A DNA stretch of 64,000 bases from EB88 sp964245565 (GCA_964245565.1 CAXTMY010000004.1:1-64000), one strand, 5' to 3'. Positions 53,685-62,782 are shown, counted from the stretch's first letter. Made by a program: numbers and translations. Notes: generated by a model from the letters alone, not told the origin.

Positions 53685-55198
53685 ACACGCAGTTACTCCG
53701 CATCCTGCCGGAAGTGATCCTCACGGTAACAGGCGTGGCGATCATGATGATTGACCCGGTGCTGCCGAAGTCAACGATCCGCCGGAGCATGGGCTGGCTT
53801 GCCGTCGTGGGCACCCTTATCGCGCTGTTTGCCTCGATCCAGCAACTGCACATGGCGCCGGGCATGGCCTACTACGACACTGTCCGGACCGACGCGTTTT
53901 CGGCGTTCTTCCACGTCCTGATCGCGTCCATCGCACTCGTCAGCCTGCTCATTTCGCTTGAGACTGTTCCGGCCGACTCTGAAAATCTCAGCGAGCTCTT
54001 TGCCCTCACGATCTTCGGTTCTGTCGGCTCGATGCTGATGACCTCAGCCGTCGAGCTGCTGCTGGTCTTTGTCGCGCTTGAGATTTCGTCCATCTCCTCC
54101 TACATCCTGGCGGGTTTCCGGCGCAAGACGGCCAAGGGGCCTGAGTCCGCGATCAAGTACTTCCTGCTCGGTTCCTTTGCCACGGCTTTTTTCCTCTACG
54201 GCATCGCGCTGACCTTCGGCGCGACCGGCACAACCCGGATCGGACTCATCGCGGCACGGCTTCCGCACAGCTCCACCCCAATGCTTGCGATTCTCGGGGT
54301 CGGCATGATCCTGATCGGGCTTGGCTTCAAGGTTTCGGCCGCACCGTTCCACGTATGGACGCCGGACGTCTACGAAGGTGCGCCCTCGGCCGTGGTTGCG
54401 CTGATGTCGACCGCGCCCAAGGCTGCGGCGTTTGCCGTCCTGCTGCGCATCCTGTTCGTTGCCTTTCCCGCGCTCTCGAATCACTGGCAGCCGCTGGTCT
54501 GGTGGATGGCGGCGCTCTCGATGACGATCGGCAACCTGGGCGCGCTCAGGCAGCGTAACGTCAAGCGGATGCTGGCCTACTCCTCGATCGCGCATGCGGG
54601 TTATCTGCTGGTTGCCTTCACGGCGTTATCCTCAGAAGGTGTCGCCGCGGCCAGCTTCTATGCCGTGAGCTACGCCGCGATGAACGTCGGCATCTTCGCC
54701 GTGATTGCGCATGCCGGCGGCTACGACGACCGGCTGACCACGACCCAGGACTATCGCGGGCTCGGCTATCGCTCGCCGCTGCTGGGCGGCGCAATGGCCT
54801 TCTTCCTGGTCTCGCTGATCGGGATTCCGTTTACCGGAGGCTTCTTCGGCAAGTTCTATGTCTTTGCCGCAGCCCTGCACTCGGGGCTGGTGTGGCTCGC
54901 CATTATCGGTCTGGTTAACTCGGGCATCGCGGCGTTTTACTACCTGCGCCTGCTGGCTGCGGTGTACTCACGCCCGGCAGAGAATGCGCTGATCGAGTCC
55001 GTTCCCCGCTCCCAGTCGCCTCTGCTGTTCGCCATCTTCCTGACGGCGGCCGCAACCCTGATTCTCGGCGTAGTGCCGGGGCGGGTGCTTGATGCTGCGC
55101 GAGCCGCAGCGTTTACCTTCACCTCACAGGTAAATCCGGCCGCGATGCATCTCACGGAGGCATCGCGTCCTGCGCAGTCGGAAACCGGGCAGCGGTAG
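53681..55198 (+). CDS. nuoN: NADH-quinone oxidoreductase subunit N
   Basis: 505 residues, third antiporter-like subunit. LLVFVALEISSISSYILAGF, KVSAAPFHVWTPDVYEGAPS and RNVKRMLAYSSIAHAGYLLV are family motifs. It is the last gene of the operon; the repeat-like element at 55196 starts at its stop. Confidence 0.96.
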   Translation: MNTQLLRILPEVILTVTGVAIMMIDPVLPKSTIRRSMGWLAVVGTLIALFASIQQLHMAPGMAYYDTVRTDAFSAFFHVLIASIALVSLLISLETVPADSENLSELFALTIFGSVGSMLMTSAVELLLVFVALEISSISSYILAGFRRKTAKGPESAIKYFLLGSFATAFFLYGIALTFGATGTTRIGLIAARLPHSSTPMLAILGVGMILIGLGFKVSAAPFHVWTPDVYEGAPSAVVALMSTAPKAAAFAVLLRILFVAFPALSNHWQPLVWWMAALSMTIGNLGALRQRNVKRMLAYSSIAHAGYLLVAFTALSSEGVAAASFYAVSYAAMNVGIFAVIAHAGGYDDRLTTTQDYRGLGYRSPLLGGAMAFFLVSLIGIPFTGGFFGKFYVFAAALHSGLVWLAIIGLVNSGIAAFYYLRLLAAVYSRPAENALIESVPRSQSPLLFAIFLTAAATLILGVVPGRVLDAARAAAFTFTSQVNPAAMHLTEASRPAQSETGQR

Positions 55199-55262
55199 AA
55201 CATTTCCACTCCACGCTAGAGGGACCGACAAGGTAGGCACAGCTTTTCCGTCGGGGAAAAGC
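55196..55262. repeat. Intergenic element starting at the nuoN stop codon
   Basis: TAGAACATTTCCACTCC, then ACGCTAGAGGGACCG, share their order and most bases with the element after rsmA (14784). It is followed by a perfect 8-bp hairpin GCTTTTCC/GGAAAAGC (55242-55249 and 55255-55262) that may end the nuo transcript, though no T run follows. Confidence 0.4.
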
Positions 55263-55331
55263 CGCTCCACCGCAGTCGGCTCTCTTCATTAACAGTGAAA
55301 GCGCCGTTTAAACGCTTTTCGACTGCGCGTC

Positions 55332-55820
55332 TCAGCCGCAGGAGCGTTCCAGCGTATACGCGTCTGTGTTGCCGTTGTAATAGCCCGGAATGGTGCCGGT
55401 GAGTGTGAACCCGTGCCGACCATAAAAATGCTGGGCCTCGTGATTGTCTGCCGCGACCTCGAGAACGATTTTGCGCGAGGCCAGTGCGCGGGCACGCTCG
55501 CCGATCCAGTCCATCAGCAGGGTGCCGACACCGTGTCTGCGCAAGGAAGGGCTCACGTCAATGGTAAGAACATGCAGAGCCGGGATCATACGCCCGAGGG
55601 AGGCTTTGCGGCGCACGGGGCGAACTGCGGCAAAACCGACCGGGTGGCCGGGATCGCTGTCGCCGGCAACCGCGACCCCTGTGAATGTGCTGGGGTGCCG
55701 GAGAAAGCCTGCGAGCTCAGCCTGGCTGTAGGCGATTCCCGGCGGGAAGCAGGCCTGATCCAGCAGAAAGAGCGCTGGGAGATCTGCTTCCGTGTAAGCC
55801 CTCAAGCGGATCGCCGGCAA
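55332..55820 (-). CDS. GNAT-family N-acetyltransferase, RimI-like
   Basis: About 162 residues if started at the TTG at 55820, just after the upstream gene's stop; an open frame reaches 55895, overlapping that gene. The acetyl-CoA motif is LRRHGVGTLLMDWIGERARA (R/QxxGxG/A), preceded by beta-4 LHVLTIDVSP and followed by LEVAADNHEAQHFYGRHGF. The pattern is close to RimI, which acetylates ribosomal protein S18, but other substrates are possible. Confidence 0.8.
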   Translation of the reverse strand: MPAIRLRAYTEADLPALFLLDQACFPPGIAYSQAELAGFLRHPSTFTGVAVAGDSDPGHPVGFAAVRPVRRKASLGRMIPALHVLTIDVSPSLRRHGVGTLLMDWIGERARALASRKIVLEVAADNHEAQHFYGRHGFTLTGTIPGYYNGNTDAYTLERSCG

Positions 55821-55821
55821 G

Positions 55822-57891
55822 TTACTGCGCGGCCGGCGCAACGGCCGCGCGCTCAGTGGCCTGCTGCGGACCCGGTTCGAGCACCACGCCGTCAAACAAC
55901 GAGGCCGCCACCAGCCTGCCGCCCTGCTGCAGAACCTGGTGGACCCGCCAGCCGACCTGCCAATATTTCCAGGGAGTGCCGGAAGCGTCGACTCCGAAGA
56001 TGGTGGTCGCGGCCGGCGAGGACACCAGCACGCGTTTCAGCGACGGATCGTAGTTGAGGCCGCCGATACCGCCCAGGGGAAGGCCCTTGATCTGTTCCCA
56101 GCTGGCGCCATCGTCCTTGCTGAAAAAGACGCCTTCCCTGCCTCCGGTCCAGATGACGCCGTCGGCGGAGAGCGCAAGCGCGTTGATGCCGGAGAGCGAT
56201 GCCGGCAGAGAAATCGGCTTCCAGTTCACTCCGGCATCGTCCGAGACCATCAGGCTGTTACGCTGACCCGCGATGACATGGGGGCCAAGCGCGTCGAGAT
56301 AGTGAAAGTCGACCGCCGGCAGCGAGGTCGCTTCCCAGCTCTGGCCGCTGTCCGTCGACCGGTACACACCCTTGGCGGTAGCGGCATACCACTCCGTCCC
56401 GTCGAGGTCGAGTCCGTTGATGCGGCCCCCGATTACACCTGCTTTTTTCGCTGTCTCGATGGTTTTTTTCACCCGCCGACCATGCACACGGGTTTCGATG
56501 CTGCGGCTGGTGTGGGTAACGAGATCGCCTTCGCTCTGCCATTTGCCGTCTACGAGCTTCGCCAGCCCATCGTTGGTGCCTGCGTAGATCGTGCCGTCGG
56601 GCGTCTGCGCCAGGGTGAAGACATCGCGGCCGGAGAGTCCGTCGGCCTGCTGCTGCCAGCTGGCCCCACTGTCTTTGCTGACAAAAACCCCGCCGTAGAT
56701 CTTGTCATTGAGCACGCCGGCGTACAGTGTGCCGGGCTCCCTGCGATCGACCAGCATAGTCTGCACCAGCCGCTGCGAGAAACCGGCATTCGCACTGTCG
56801 AAGGTCTTTCCGCCGTCGCTGCTGGCCAGAACGCCGCTACGGTCGGTCGCGAGCAGCAGGTGCTGGTCGTTGGCAGGATCGACGAAAACATCGTTGATGA
56901 TGACGTCAGGACCGGTCAGGCGAACCCAGTTCGTGCCCCCGTCTTCGGTCTTATATAGGCCTTCGGTAGTGCCGGCATAGACGACCTTGTCGTTGGTCGG
57001 GTCCTGCATCAGCACCCGGGTGCGGCGCGCCGTCGACGGAATGCCCTGTACTTTGCGGAAGAGGCTGCCGCCGGTTTCGCTCTTATAAATCCCGGAACAT
57101 GCGCTGGCGAAGACGACGGACGGCGTGTGTGGATCGATGATGATCGAAAAGACATCGGAGTCGTCGATCAGCCCTTCCTTGATGTTGGACCAGTGCGCAC
57201 CGCCATCGGTGGTCTTCCACGGAAGGTGCCAGGTTCCGGCATATATGGTGTTGGTGTCAGCCGGATCGATAGCGACGGACTCGACCTCATGCAGCTCTGT
57301 GGAGCCGGCAGGGGTGATCTGGCTCCAGTGCAGGCCGCTGTCAGTAGAGCGATACACGCCGGTCAGGGTGCCGGCAACATACATTTTGGAATTGGAAGGT
57401 GCCTGCGCCACGGCCATAACGTGCTGGCCGGCCATGTCGGTCACGGCGGCCCAGGTGTGGCCGCTGTCATGGCTGATGTAGATGCCGCCGCCCGGCCCGT
57501 CGACTTTGAACACCCCGGCGACAAGCGTCTTCGAATCGCTGCTGTCTATAAATAAGTTGTCCACAGCCAGATCGTCCCCGGATCCCAGCCGGGCCAGCCT
57601 GCTCCAGGTTTTACCGCCGTCGATCGACTGGTATATCCAGGAGCTCAGGGTGCCGAGGTAGAGATGCTGCGGGTTCCTGGGATCGGGAGCAAAGGAGCGG
57701 GCATCGCCGCCGTCGGGCCCGACCGAAAGCCACGCATGGTTCAGGATCTGCGCAGCCCGCGGTGCCGGAGGAGCGGTCTGAGCCGGAGAAACCGCCGGAG
57801 CGAGCAGCAGAGCGGCGGAGGACAGGAATCCACAGGTCAGGAAACGGGGACACCAAGGGCGGAGGGCAGATAGAAGTTTCGCAGTTCTCAT
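55822..57891 (-). CDS. Exported Asp-box (BNR/sortilin-like) repeat protein
   Basis: 689 residues. A signal peptide (hydrophobic 18-35, cleavage near SPAQT) leads to about eleven Asp-box motifs (S/T-x-D-x-G-x-x-W: SIDGGKTW, SHDSGHTW, STDSGLHW, TTDGGAHW, TEDGGTNW, SKDSGASW, STDSGQSW, SKDDGASW and variants), predicting one or two beta-propellers as in sialidases, xyloglucanases and VPS10 proteins. I see no clear catalytic Asp/Glu arrangement, so a binding role is as likely as a hydrolase role. It is followed closely by the GNAT gene. Confidence 0.85.
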   Translation of the reverse strand: MRTAKLLSALRPWCPRFLTCGFLSSAALLLAPAVSPAQTAPPAPRAAQILNHAWLSVGPDGGDARSFAPDPRNPQHLYLGTLSSWIYQSIDGGKTWSRLARLGSGDDLAVDNLFIDSSDSKTLVAGVFKVDGPGGGIYISHDSGHTWAAVTDMAGQHVMAVAQAPSNSKMYVAGTLTGVYRSTDSGLHWSQITPAGSTELHEVESVAIDPADTNTIYAGTWHLPWKTTDGGAHWSNIKEGLIDDSDVFSIIIDPHTPSVVFASACSGIYKSETGGSLFRKVQGIPSTARRTRVLMQDPTNDKVVYAGTTEGLYKTEDGGTNWVRLTGPDVIINDVFVDPANDQHLLLATDRSGVLASSDGGKTFDSANAGFSQRLVQTMLVDRREPGTLYAGVLNDKIYGGVFVSKDSGASWQQQADGLSGRDVFTLAQTPDGTIYAGTNDGLAKLVDGKWQSEGDLVTHTSRSIETRVHGRRVKKTIETAKKAGVIGGRINGLDLDGTEWYAATAKGVYRSTDSGQSWEATSLPAVDFHYLDALGPHVIAGQRNSLMVSDDAGVNWKPISLPASLSGINALALSADGVIWTGGREGVFFSKDDGASWEQIKGLPLGGIGGLNYDPSLKRVLVSSPAATTIFGVDASGTPWKYWQVGWRVHQVLQQGGRLVAASLFDGVVLEPGPQQATERAAVAPAAQ

Positions 57892-57955
57892 TGTTCAATC
57901 AGTGCCGGCGACAGGCCGGTCTCCTTTAGAGCGGATTGAGGAAAGCAGGCAGAAA

Positions 57956-57987
57956 GAGGGGCCGACCGTAAGAACGGCCAGCCCCTC
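57956..57987 (-). terminator. Terminator for the barrel/Ig/OmpA gene
   Basis: Read on the minus strand, a 14-bp stem (GAGGGGC.. to ..GCCCCTC, two G-U pairs) with loop TCTT is followed by TTTCT. It lies about 40 bases beyond the stop at 58029. Confidence 0.75.
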
Positions 57988-57996
57988 AGAAGAAGA

Positions 57997-58022
57997 GGGC
58001 GGAAGAGAGATCTCTTCCGCCC
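57997..58022 (-). terminator. Second hairpin downstream of the same gene
   Basis: GGGCGGAAGAGA and its perfect complement (12 bp) separated by 2 bases begin 7 bases after the stop. In practice the loop would be at least 4 bases. It is followed by TCTTCTTCT on the minus strand, so the two hairpins may act in tandem. Confidence 0.55.
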
Positions 58023-58028
58023 GGTTGA

Positions 58029-59759
58029 CTACTGGTTGGTGTTGGCGTTCGCGTTGGCTTTGGCGTGGTGACGACGGTGGTGACGCGCCGGAGCGGTCCG
58101 TGGCTGGGCCTTGATGCCCGACTCATCCACAGCGGTCGTGCCTTGCACGTCATTGTCGAAGTTCGCGCCTGCAGGCACCAGGTAATTGTCTACCTCGTTG
58201 GTTCCCTTGGTTCCGGTGCGGACCGAGATGCGCGAGGCATCTATGCCCTTCTCCTTGACCAGGTAATCCTTGGTGTTGACGGCGCGCTGAGCAGCGAGCT
58301 TCTCAGGCGTCATCGCGGGAGCATGCCGGTGGTGGCGGCCTGTTGGCTGCGGCATCTCGGCTGCGTTACCAACTACAACCAGCGAGGCATCGGCCGAGCG
58401 CTGCGCATTGAGGGTCACGTCGTCAAGGCAGGCCTTGGCTTCGTTATCCACACGTGCCGGACGGCGGTGGTCGCGGTCGAAGGTGATGTCGCAGAGGGTC
58501 TGTGTCTTCGGAGCGGGAGCCGGCGGCGCATTGACGGTGACGCTGGTCGTCGTCGTTGCTGTCTGGCCCTTGTCGTCAGCCACATTGCAGGTTACGGTGA
58601 TGGAACCGGCCGGCGCACCTGCCGTGGACAGCGTTGCGGTGTTGGTCGTGCCGGAAATCTGGCCGGACGTCGCCGAGTAGCTGTAGGTCAGCGGACGATT
58701 CTGCGGGCTGACACCCATTGCGGTGATCGTCGAGCTGTCACCCGGGTTCAGGGTCGTCGGGTTTGCCGAGCAGGAGATTGTCGGCGGCTCAAACTGTTTG
58801 ACCGTGAAGTTCGTATTGCAATCGGCGGACATGCCGGGCTTTGCGCCTTCACTGACGTGGCCGGTAACAGTGTACTGACCGGGCTGCAGGCTGGCCGTGT
58901 CGACCGTGCCGGTGGAGTTGTCTCCCTTGACCGAAACACCCTGACCGGACCATGTATAGGTCGCGGTCTTCTTCGGGTTAAGATTGGCGGCTGTGCCGGT
59001 GATAGTGACCGGATCGCCGGGGAATACCGATGTCGGATTTGCCGAGCAGGTATAGGTTACCGGCGGCGGTGGAGTGATGTTCCCCATCTTGATCAGGATG
59101 CCGGCGCTGAGCTCGGCGGAGTCGACATTCGCACGGCCGCCAGTGACTGGCTGGGGACCGAAATCCGCATGGGTATAAACGTAATCAGCCTGGAAAAGAC
59201 GAATGCCGAGATGGTGGTTCAGAAAGGGTGTGTCGTAATCGAGACCGCCACCCACCTTCAGCATGGGTCCCCAGGTATAGACATGGTAAACATTCGGTTC
59301 GGCATTCGGGCCGCCGACATAAGAGGCACCGGCCAGAGCATGCGCGAAGGGAGTGACCCCCATCGCGGTCGGGTAGCGGAAGGTAATACCGGCTGCGGCA
59401 TCGCGAAAGCCGTCATTCTTCCCGATAGAGTGATCCGCGTATTCCACTACTCCACCGACGTACTTATTGAAGTAGTAGGCTCCGGAACCGATCGCGCCGT
59501 AATCTGCGGAACCGTAAGCAACCGGGTATGGGGCGCCAGTGACTGAGCTGTCCGTCGTAACGACGCCGTGCGGCGCCAAGTACGAGTACCCCAGAAAAAT
59601 ATCGATCCGGGAGACGGGCGCCGGCTTTGGCATCGTCTGCGCCGGCGCTGCCGGCGGTGTAGGAGCCGTATCCTGCGCTTGGAGGTACGTGGCGCCGAGC
59701 CCCACGGAACAACCAACTAGCAGAATTCGGCTCAGAGAATTCACTGGACCACGATACAT
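58029..59759 (-). CDS. Outer-membrane protein: beta-barrel, Ig-like and OmpA-like parts
   Basis: 576 residues, with GGAGG 8 bases before the ATG at 59759. A signal peptide (cleavage near LQAQD) is followed by a Pro-rich linker and an N-terminal barrel domain (about 50-235: SRIDIFLGYSYLAPHG, TPFAHALAGASYVGG). Two Ig/PKD-like domains follow (about 238-320 and 325-412), each opening with CSANPT..PGD. The C-terminal region (about 420-550: CDITFDRDHRRPARVDNEAK, AAQRAVNTKDYLVKEKGID) resembles OmpA peptidoglycan-binding domains. The tail is His/Arg-rich, then Asn/Ala repeats. Likely a structural or adhesive envelope protein. Confidence 0.8.
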   Translation of the reverse strand: MYRGPVNSLSRILLVGCSVGLGATYLQAQDTAPTPPAAPAQTMPKPAPVSRIDIFLGYSYLAPHGVVTTDSSVTGAPYPVAYGSADYGAIGSGAYYFNKYVGGVVEYADHSIGKNDGFRDAAAGITFRYPTAMGVTPFAHALAGASYVGGPNAEPNVYHVYTWGPMLKVGGGLDYDTPFLNHHLGIRLFQADYVYTHADFGPQPVTGGRANVDSAELSAGILIKMGNITPPPPVTYTCSANPTSVFPGDPVTITGTAANLNPKKTATYTWSGQGVSVKGDNSTGTVDTASLQPGQYTVTGHVSEGAKPGMSADCNTNFTVKQFEPPTISCSANPTTLNPGDSSTITAMGVSPQNRPLTYSYSATSGQISGTTNTATLSTAGAPAGSITVTCNVADDKGQTATTTTSVTVNAPPAPAPKTQTLCDITFDRDHRRPARVDNEAKACLDDVTLNAQRSADASLVVVGNAAEMPQPTGRHHRHAPAMTPEKLAAQRAVNTKDYLVKEKGIDASRISVRTGTKGTNEVDNYLVPAGANFDNDVQGTTAVDESGIKAQPRTAPARHHRRHHAKANANANTNQ

Positions 59760-60115
59760 GCGTCTATCCTCCGCAACCTTGCTTAAAAGTCAAACAGAAA
59801 AAATCGGTTTAACGTCGTGTGCATTGCCGTTTCGGGACTGGTTACTGCCGGAAACCCCGCACCGCCCACGCGCTTACTACCTTAGTGCATAAAACCCATG
59901 ACAAGTTGCCTGAAGTCAGTGGTTTTTCGCTCGTACCCGACTGGTCAACGGTATGAGCGCCGCGAATGCGAACACCAACTGCTCGCCCTATCGGCTGAAC
60001 AGGCAACCACGGATAAGAGTGTCCGCTCTCCGGGCACAAAGCAAGCGAAATCGCATGTTCCGTACAACTTTCGTGCTAGCCGTGGCTGCCGGTTGCAGTG
60101 GCTCGGTGAAAAAGA
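59760..60115. other. Intergenic stretch, no gene recognised
   Basis: About 355 bases between the outer-membrane protein gene start and the nuoB terminator. It should hold the promoter for the minus-strand outer-membrane gene, but I could not assign -35/-10 boxes with good spacing. No open frame here has both a ribosome site and protein-like composition. Confidence 0.4.
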
Positions 60116-60140
60116 AACGAGCCGCACATGGCGGCTCGTT
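60116..60140 (-). terminator. nuoB rho-independent terminator
   Basis: A perfect 10-bp stem AACGAGCCGC/GCGGCTCGTT with loop CATGT, followed on the minus strand by TCTTTTTC, 24 bases beyond the nuoB stop. Confidence 0.88.
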
Positions 60141-60164
60141 CCAACAGTCACACCTGAATGGCGG

Positions 60165-60740
60165 TCAGGCCAGGTTCAGCGCGCGCCGAACCGTACCCTT
60201 TTCGCGCTGTATTTTTTCCTGGAGCAAGGTGAGCGCGTACATCAGCTGTTCCGGTCGCGGCGGGCAGCCCGGTACGTAAATGTCTACCGGAATGACCTGG
60301 TTGACGCCCTGAAGAATCGCGTAATTGTTGAAGACGCCCCCGGAGGTGGCGCACGCGCCCATGGAAATTACCCACTTGGGCTCGGGCATCTGGTCGTACA
60401 GGCGGCGGATCACCGGAGCCATCTTGTTCGACACGCGGCCGGCGATGACCATGAGATCTGCCTGGCGGGGCGACGGGCGAAAGACTTCCATGCCAAAGCG
60501 TGCGACATCAAAGCGTGACGCTCCCATCGACATCATCTCGATGGCGCAGCAAGCGAGGCCGAACGTCATCGGCCACACCGAACTCTTGCGGGCCCAGTTC
60601 AGTGCGGCGTCGAGGGAGGCCAGCAGAATGCCCTCCGGCTGCTGGTCCCCGTAGGTGACCTCGCGGAGTTTTTCCCGGTTCTTGGAGGAAGACTCGAGAT
60701 TGCCGAAGAAATAGCGATCCTGCTGGGCTGAACTGGTCAT
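60165..60740 (-). CDS. nuoB: NADH-quinone oxidoreductase subunit B, solitary
   Basis: 191 residues from the ATG at 60740. NuoB carries cluster N2, the last electron donor to quinone. The ligands are visible as FGLACCAIEMMSMG (adjacent Cys pair), MGACATSGG, and VPGCPPRPEQLMYAL. It lies 5 kb beyond the end of the nuo operon on the opposite strand, with its own terminator, and is the only nuoB in the window. Residues 1-40 form a variable N-terminal extension. The ribosome site is weak. Confidence 0.96.
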   Translation of the reverse strand: MTSSAQQDRYFFGNLESSSKNREKLREVTYGDQQPEGILLASLDAALNWARKSSVWPMTFGLACCAIEMMSMGASRFDVARFGMEVFRPSPRQADLMVIAGRVSNKMAPVIRRLYDQMPEPKWVISMGACATSGGVFNNYAILQGVNQVIPVDIYVPGCPPRPEQLMYALTLLQEKIQREKGTVRRALNLA

Positions 60741-60959
60741 TTCTTTACTATACTGCCTACCCTGCCGGCCCGGCTCCACGGCTTCGACACGGCCGCAAGG
60801 TCCAGACAAGCGGTGGAGTAATGGTTCTTCTTCGAGTTTGCAGGAAAGTATGTAAAAGTAGCTGCAACACGGGATACAACTGCTCCCCTTGGACAAGCAT
60901 TGCGATGTGCCGGCACAGGGGGAGAGGTGTACCCGGGCAAAGCTGATTTCTGGAGAAAC

Positions 60960-62390
60960 ATGACGGACATTTCCCGCCGCTTTCGTCCCCTGCTTGCTCT
61001 GGTCCTAATCCTGGGTGCGGTCTTTCTGGCAGCGCCTCGCCTGCCTGCGCAGACGCCGAGCGTTGCTGCAGCCACGCTCGAGGCGCGCATGGCCAAGGTG
61101 GAAGCTGCTGCCGCTGCGGCGCAGAGCGGCGCGGACAACACCTGGATGCTGGTCTCGGCAGCGCTGGTGCTGCTGATGACGGGTCCGGGCCTCGCGATGT
61201 TCTATTCCGGGCTGGTGCGGCGGAAAAATGTACTGGCCACGATGATGCAGAGCTTCAGCATGATGGCCATCATTACAGTGCTGTGGGCGCTGGTCTCCTA
61301 CTCGCTGGCGTTCGACTCCGGCGCAGCATTTATCGGAGGGCTGCACCATGTATTTCTGCGCGGGGTGGGCCTCACGCCCGACCCGGATTACTCCGCGACG
61401 ATCCCGCTGCAGACCTACATGATCTATCAGCTGATGTTCGCGATCATCACGCCGGCGCTGATTACCGGGGCGTTCGCCGAGCGGATGAAGTTCTCAGCGA
61501 TGGCTGTCTTCCTGGTGCTGTGGTCGGTCGTAGTGTATTCGCCGATGGCGCACATGGTGTGGGGTAAAGGCGGACTGCTGAACGCTTCGCTGGGCGGCCG
61601 GTTTCCGACGCTCGACTTCGCCGGGGGGACCGTGGTCCACATTACCTCGGGCGTGTCGGCACTGGTGTGCGCGCTCTACCTGGGCAAACGGATCGGTTAT
61701 CCGAGAGAGCCGATGATGCCGCACTCGGTTGTGCTTTCTCTCATTGGAGCGTGCTTTCTGTGGGTGGGCTGGTTCGGGTTTAACGCGGGCTCCGCATTAT
61801 CGTCGGGAACGCTCGCCACCAGCGCTTTTGTGAACACGCACTTTGCCGCAGCGACCGCGGCGCTGGCGTGGGCAGCAGCGGAGTGGATGCACAACGGCAA
61901 GCCTTCGGCGCTGGGCGCGATATCCGGCTCGGTCGCGGGACTGGTAGCCATTACCCCGGCTGCGGGTTATGTGCAGCCGATGAGCGCGCTCGTAATCGGC
62001 GTGGCCGCGGGGTTCTTCTGCTATTTCATGGTGGTGTACGTGAAAAAGTGGTGCGGGTATGACGATTCCCTGGATGCTTTCGGCGTACACGGGGCCGGCG
62101 GCACGCTCGGCGCGGTGCTCACGGGGGTGTTTGCCTCGTCAGCAATCAATCCAATCTTTAAAGATGCAAAAGGCAATCCGCTCCCCTCGGGCGCGATTCA
62201 GGGCAACTGGCACCAGGTGGGTAACCAGCTGGTGGGCATTGTGATTGCCTGGGTTCTGTCGATCGTGGGTACTCTGGTGCTGCTGAAACTGGTAGACCTC
62301 GTGATCGGACTGCGCGTTTCGGCTGAAGAGGAACGTGAGGGCCTGGACATAACCCAGCATGGGGAAGAAGGTTACGATTTCGCTTCGTGA
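60960..62390 (+). CDS. amtB: Ammonium transporter
   Basis: 476 residues. A signal-peptide-like start (residues 1-31) and an Ala-rich linker precede 11 helices. Pore landmarks include the twin His in VYSPMAHMVWGKGG and DAFGVHGAGGTLGAVLTG, and WVGWFGFNAGSAL. It conducts NH3/NH4+ and is normally blocked by PII at its cytoplasmic face. GGAGA 4 bases upstream sets the start at 60960. The PII gene follows 53 bases later, so they likely form one unit. Confidence 0.95.
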   Translation: MTDISRRFRPLLALVLILGAVFLAAPRLPAQTPSVAAATLEARMAKVEAAAAAAQSGADNTWMLVSAALVLLMTGPGLAMFYSGLVRRKNVLATMMQSFSMMAIITVLWALVSYSLAFDSGAAFIGGLHHVFLRGVGLTPDPDYSATIPLQTYMIYQLMFAIITPALITGAFAERMKFSAMAVFLVLWSVVVYSPMAHMVWGKGGLLNASLGGRFPTLDFAGGTVVHITSGVSALVCALYLGKRIGYPREPMMPHSVVLSLIGACFLWVGWFGFNAGSALSSGTLATSAFVNTHFAAATAALAWAAAEWMHNGKPSALGAISGSVAGLVAITPAAGYVQPMSALVIGVAAGFFCYFMVVYVKKWCGYDDSLDAFGVHGAGGTLGAVLTGVFASSAINPIFKDAKGNPLPSGAIQGNWHQVGNQLVGIVIAWVLSIVGTLVLLKLVDLVIGLRVSAEEEREGLDITQHGEEGYDFAS

Positions 62391-62443
62391 TAACCGTTGA
62401 TAGGGCGCCGGGCGAAGGCTCAGGAAGAAGGATTGGGTGAGCG

Positions 62444-62782
62444 ATGTACAAGGTTGAAGCGATTCTGCAGCCGTCACGGCTGGATGCCGTGAAGGACGCG
62501 CTGCTCGAAGCCGGAATCGAAGGCATGACCATCCTCGAGGCGAGGGGTCATGGCCGTCAGAAAGGTCACACCGAGTTTTACCGGGGCCGCGAGTACACGG
62601 TCGATCTGCTGCCCAAGGTGAAGCTGGAGACCGTGGTGAATGATGACATGGTCGAGAAGGCCATCAGCGCGATTGCAAACGCGGCACGAACCGGCAAGAT
62701 CGGCGATGGCAAAATCTTTCTGACGAAAATCGACGAGGCGATCCGGATCCGTAACGACGAGCGCGGGCCGACAGCACTGTAG
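62444..62782 (+). CDS. glnK: Nitrogen regulatory protein PII
   Basis: 112 residues, standard length. The T-loop carries REYTVDLLPKVKLE with the uridylylation Tyr at 51; GHGRQKGHTEFYRG precedes it, and the B-loop TGKIGDGKIFL and C-loop VIRIRND-like AIRIRNDERG complete the ATP/2-oxoglutarate site. Adjacent amtB favours the GlnK name; GlnB is equally possible by sequence. The downstream glnD would modify Tyr51. Confidence 0.95.
   Translation: MYKVEAILQPSRLDAVKDALLEAGIEGMTILEARGHGRQKGHTEFYRGREYTVDLLPKVKLETVVNDDMVEKAISAIANAARTGKIGDGKIFLTKIDEAIRIRNDERGPTAL

Noticed and set aside
55821..55895. Longer N-terminus for the GNAT gene
   Set aside because: It would overlap the Asp-box gene by 74 bases and adds Arg/Pro-rich sequence not typical of GNAT proteins. 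The exact start remains uncertain.
58020..58060. Tandem repeats at the 3' end of the outer-membrane protein gene
   Set aside because: They encode an Asn/Ala tail of the protein; the unit is short and imperfect, with no sign of a CRISPR or phase-variation tract.
60889..60904. Sigma-54-like TTGG..TTGC upstream of amtB
   Set aside because: The GG and GC are separated by 9 bases instead of 10, and the intervening bases do not fit TGGCACG, so the site would not be functional as written.
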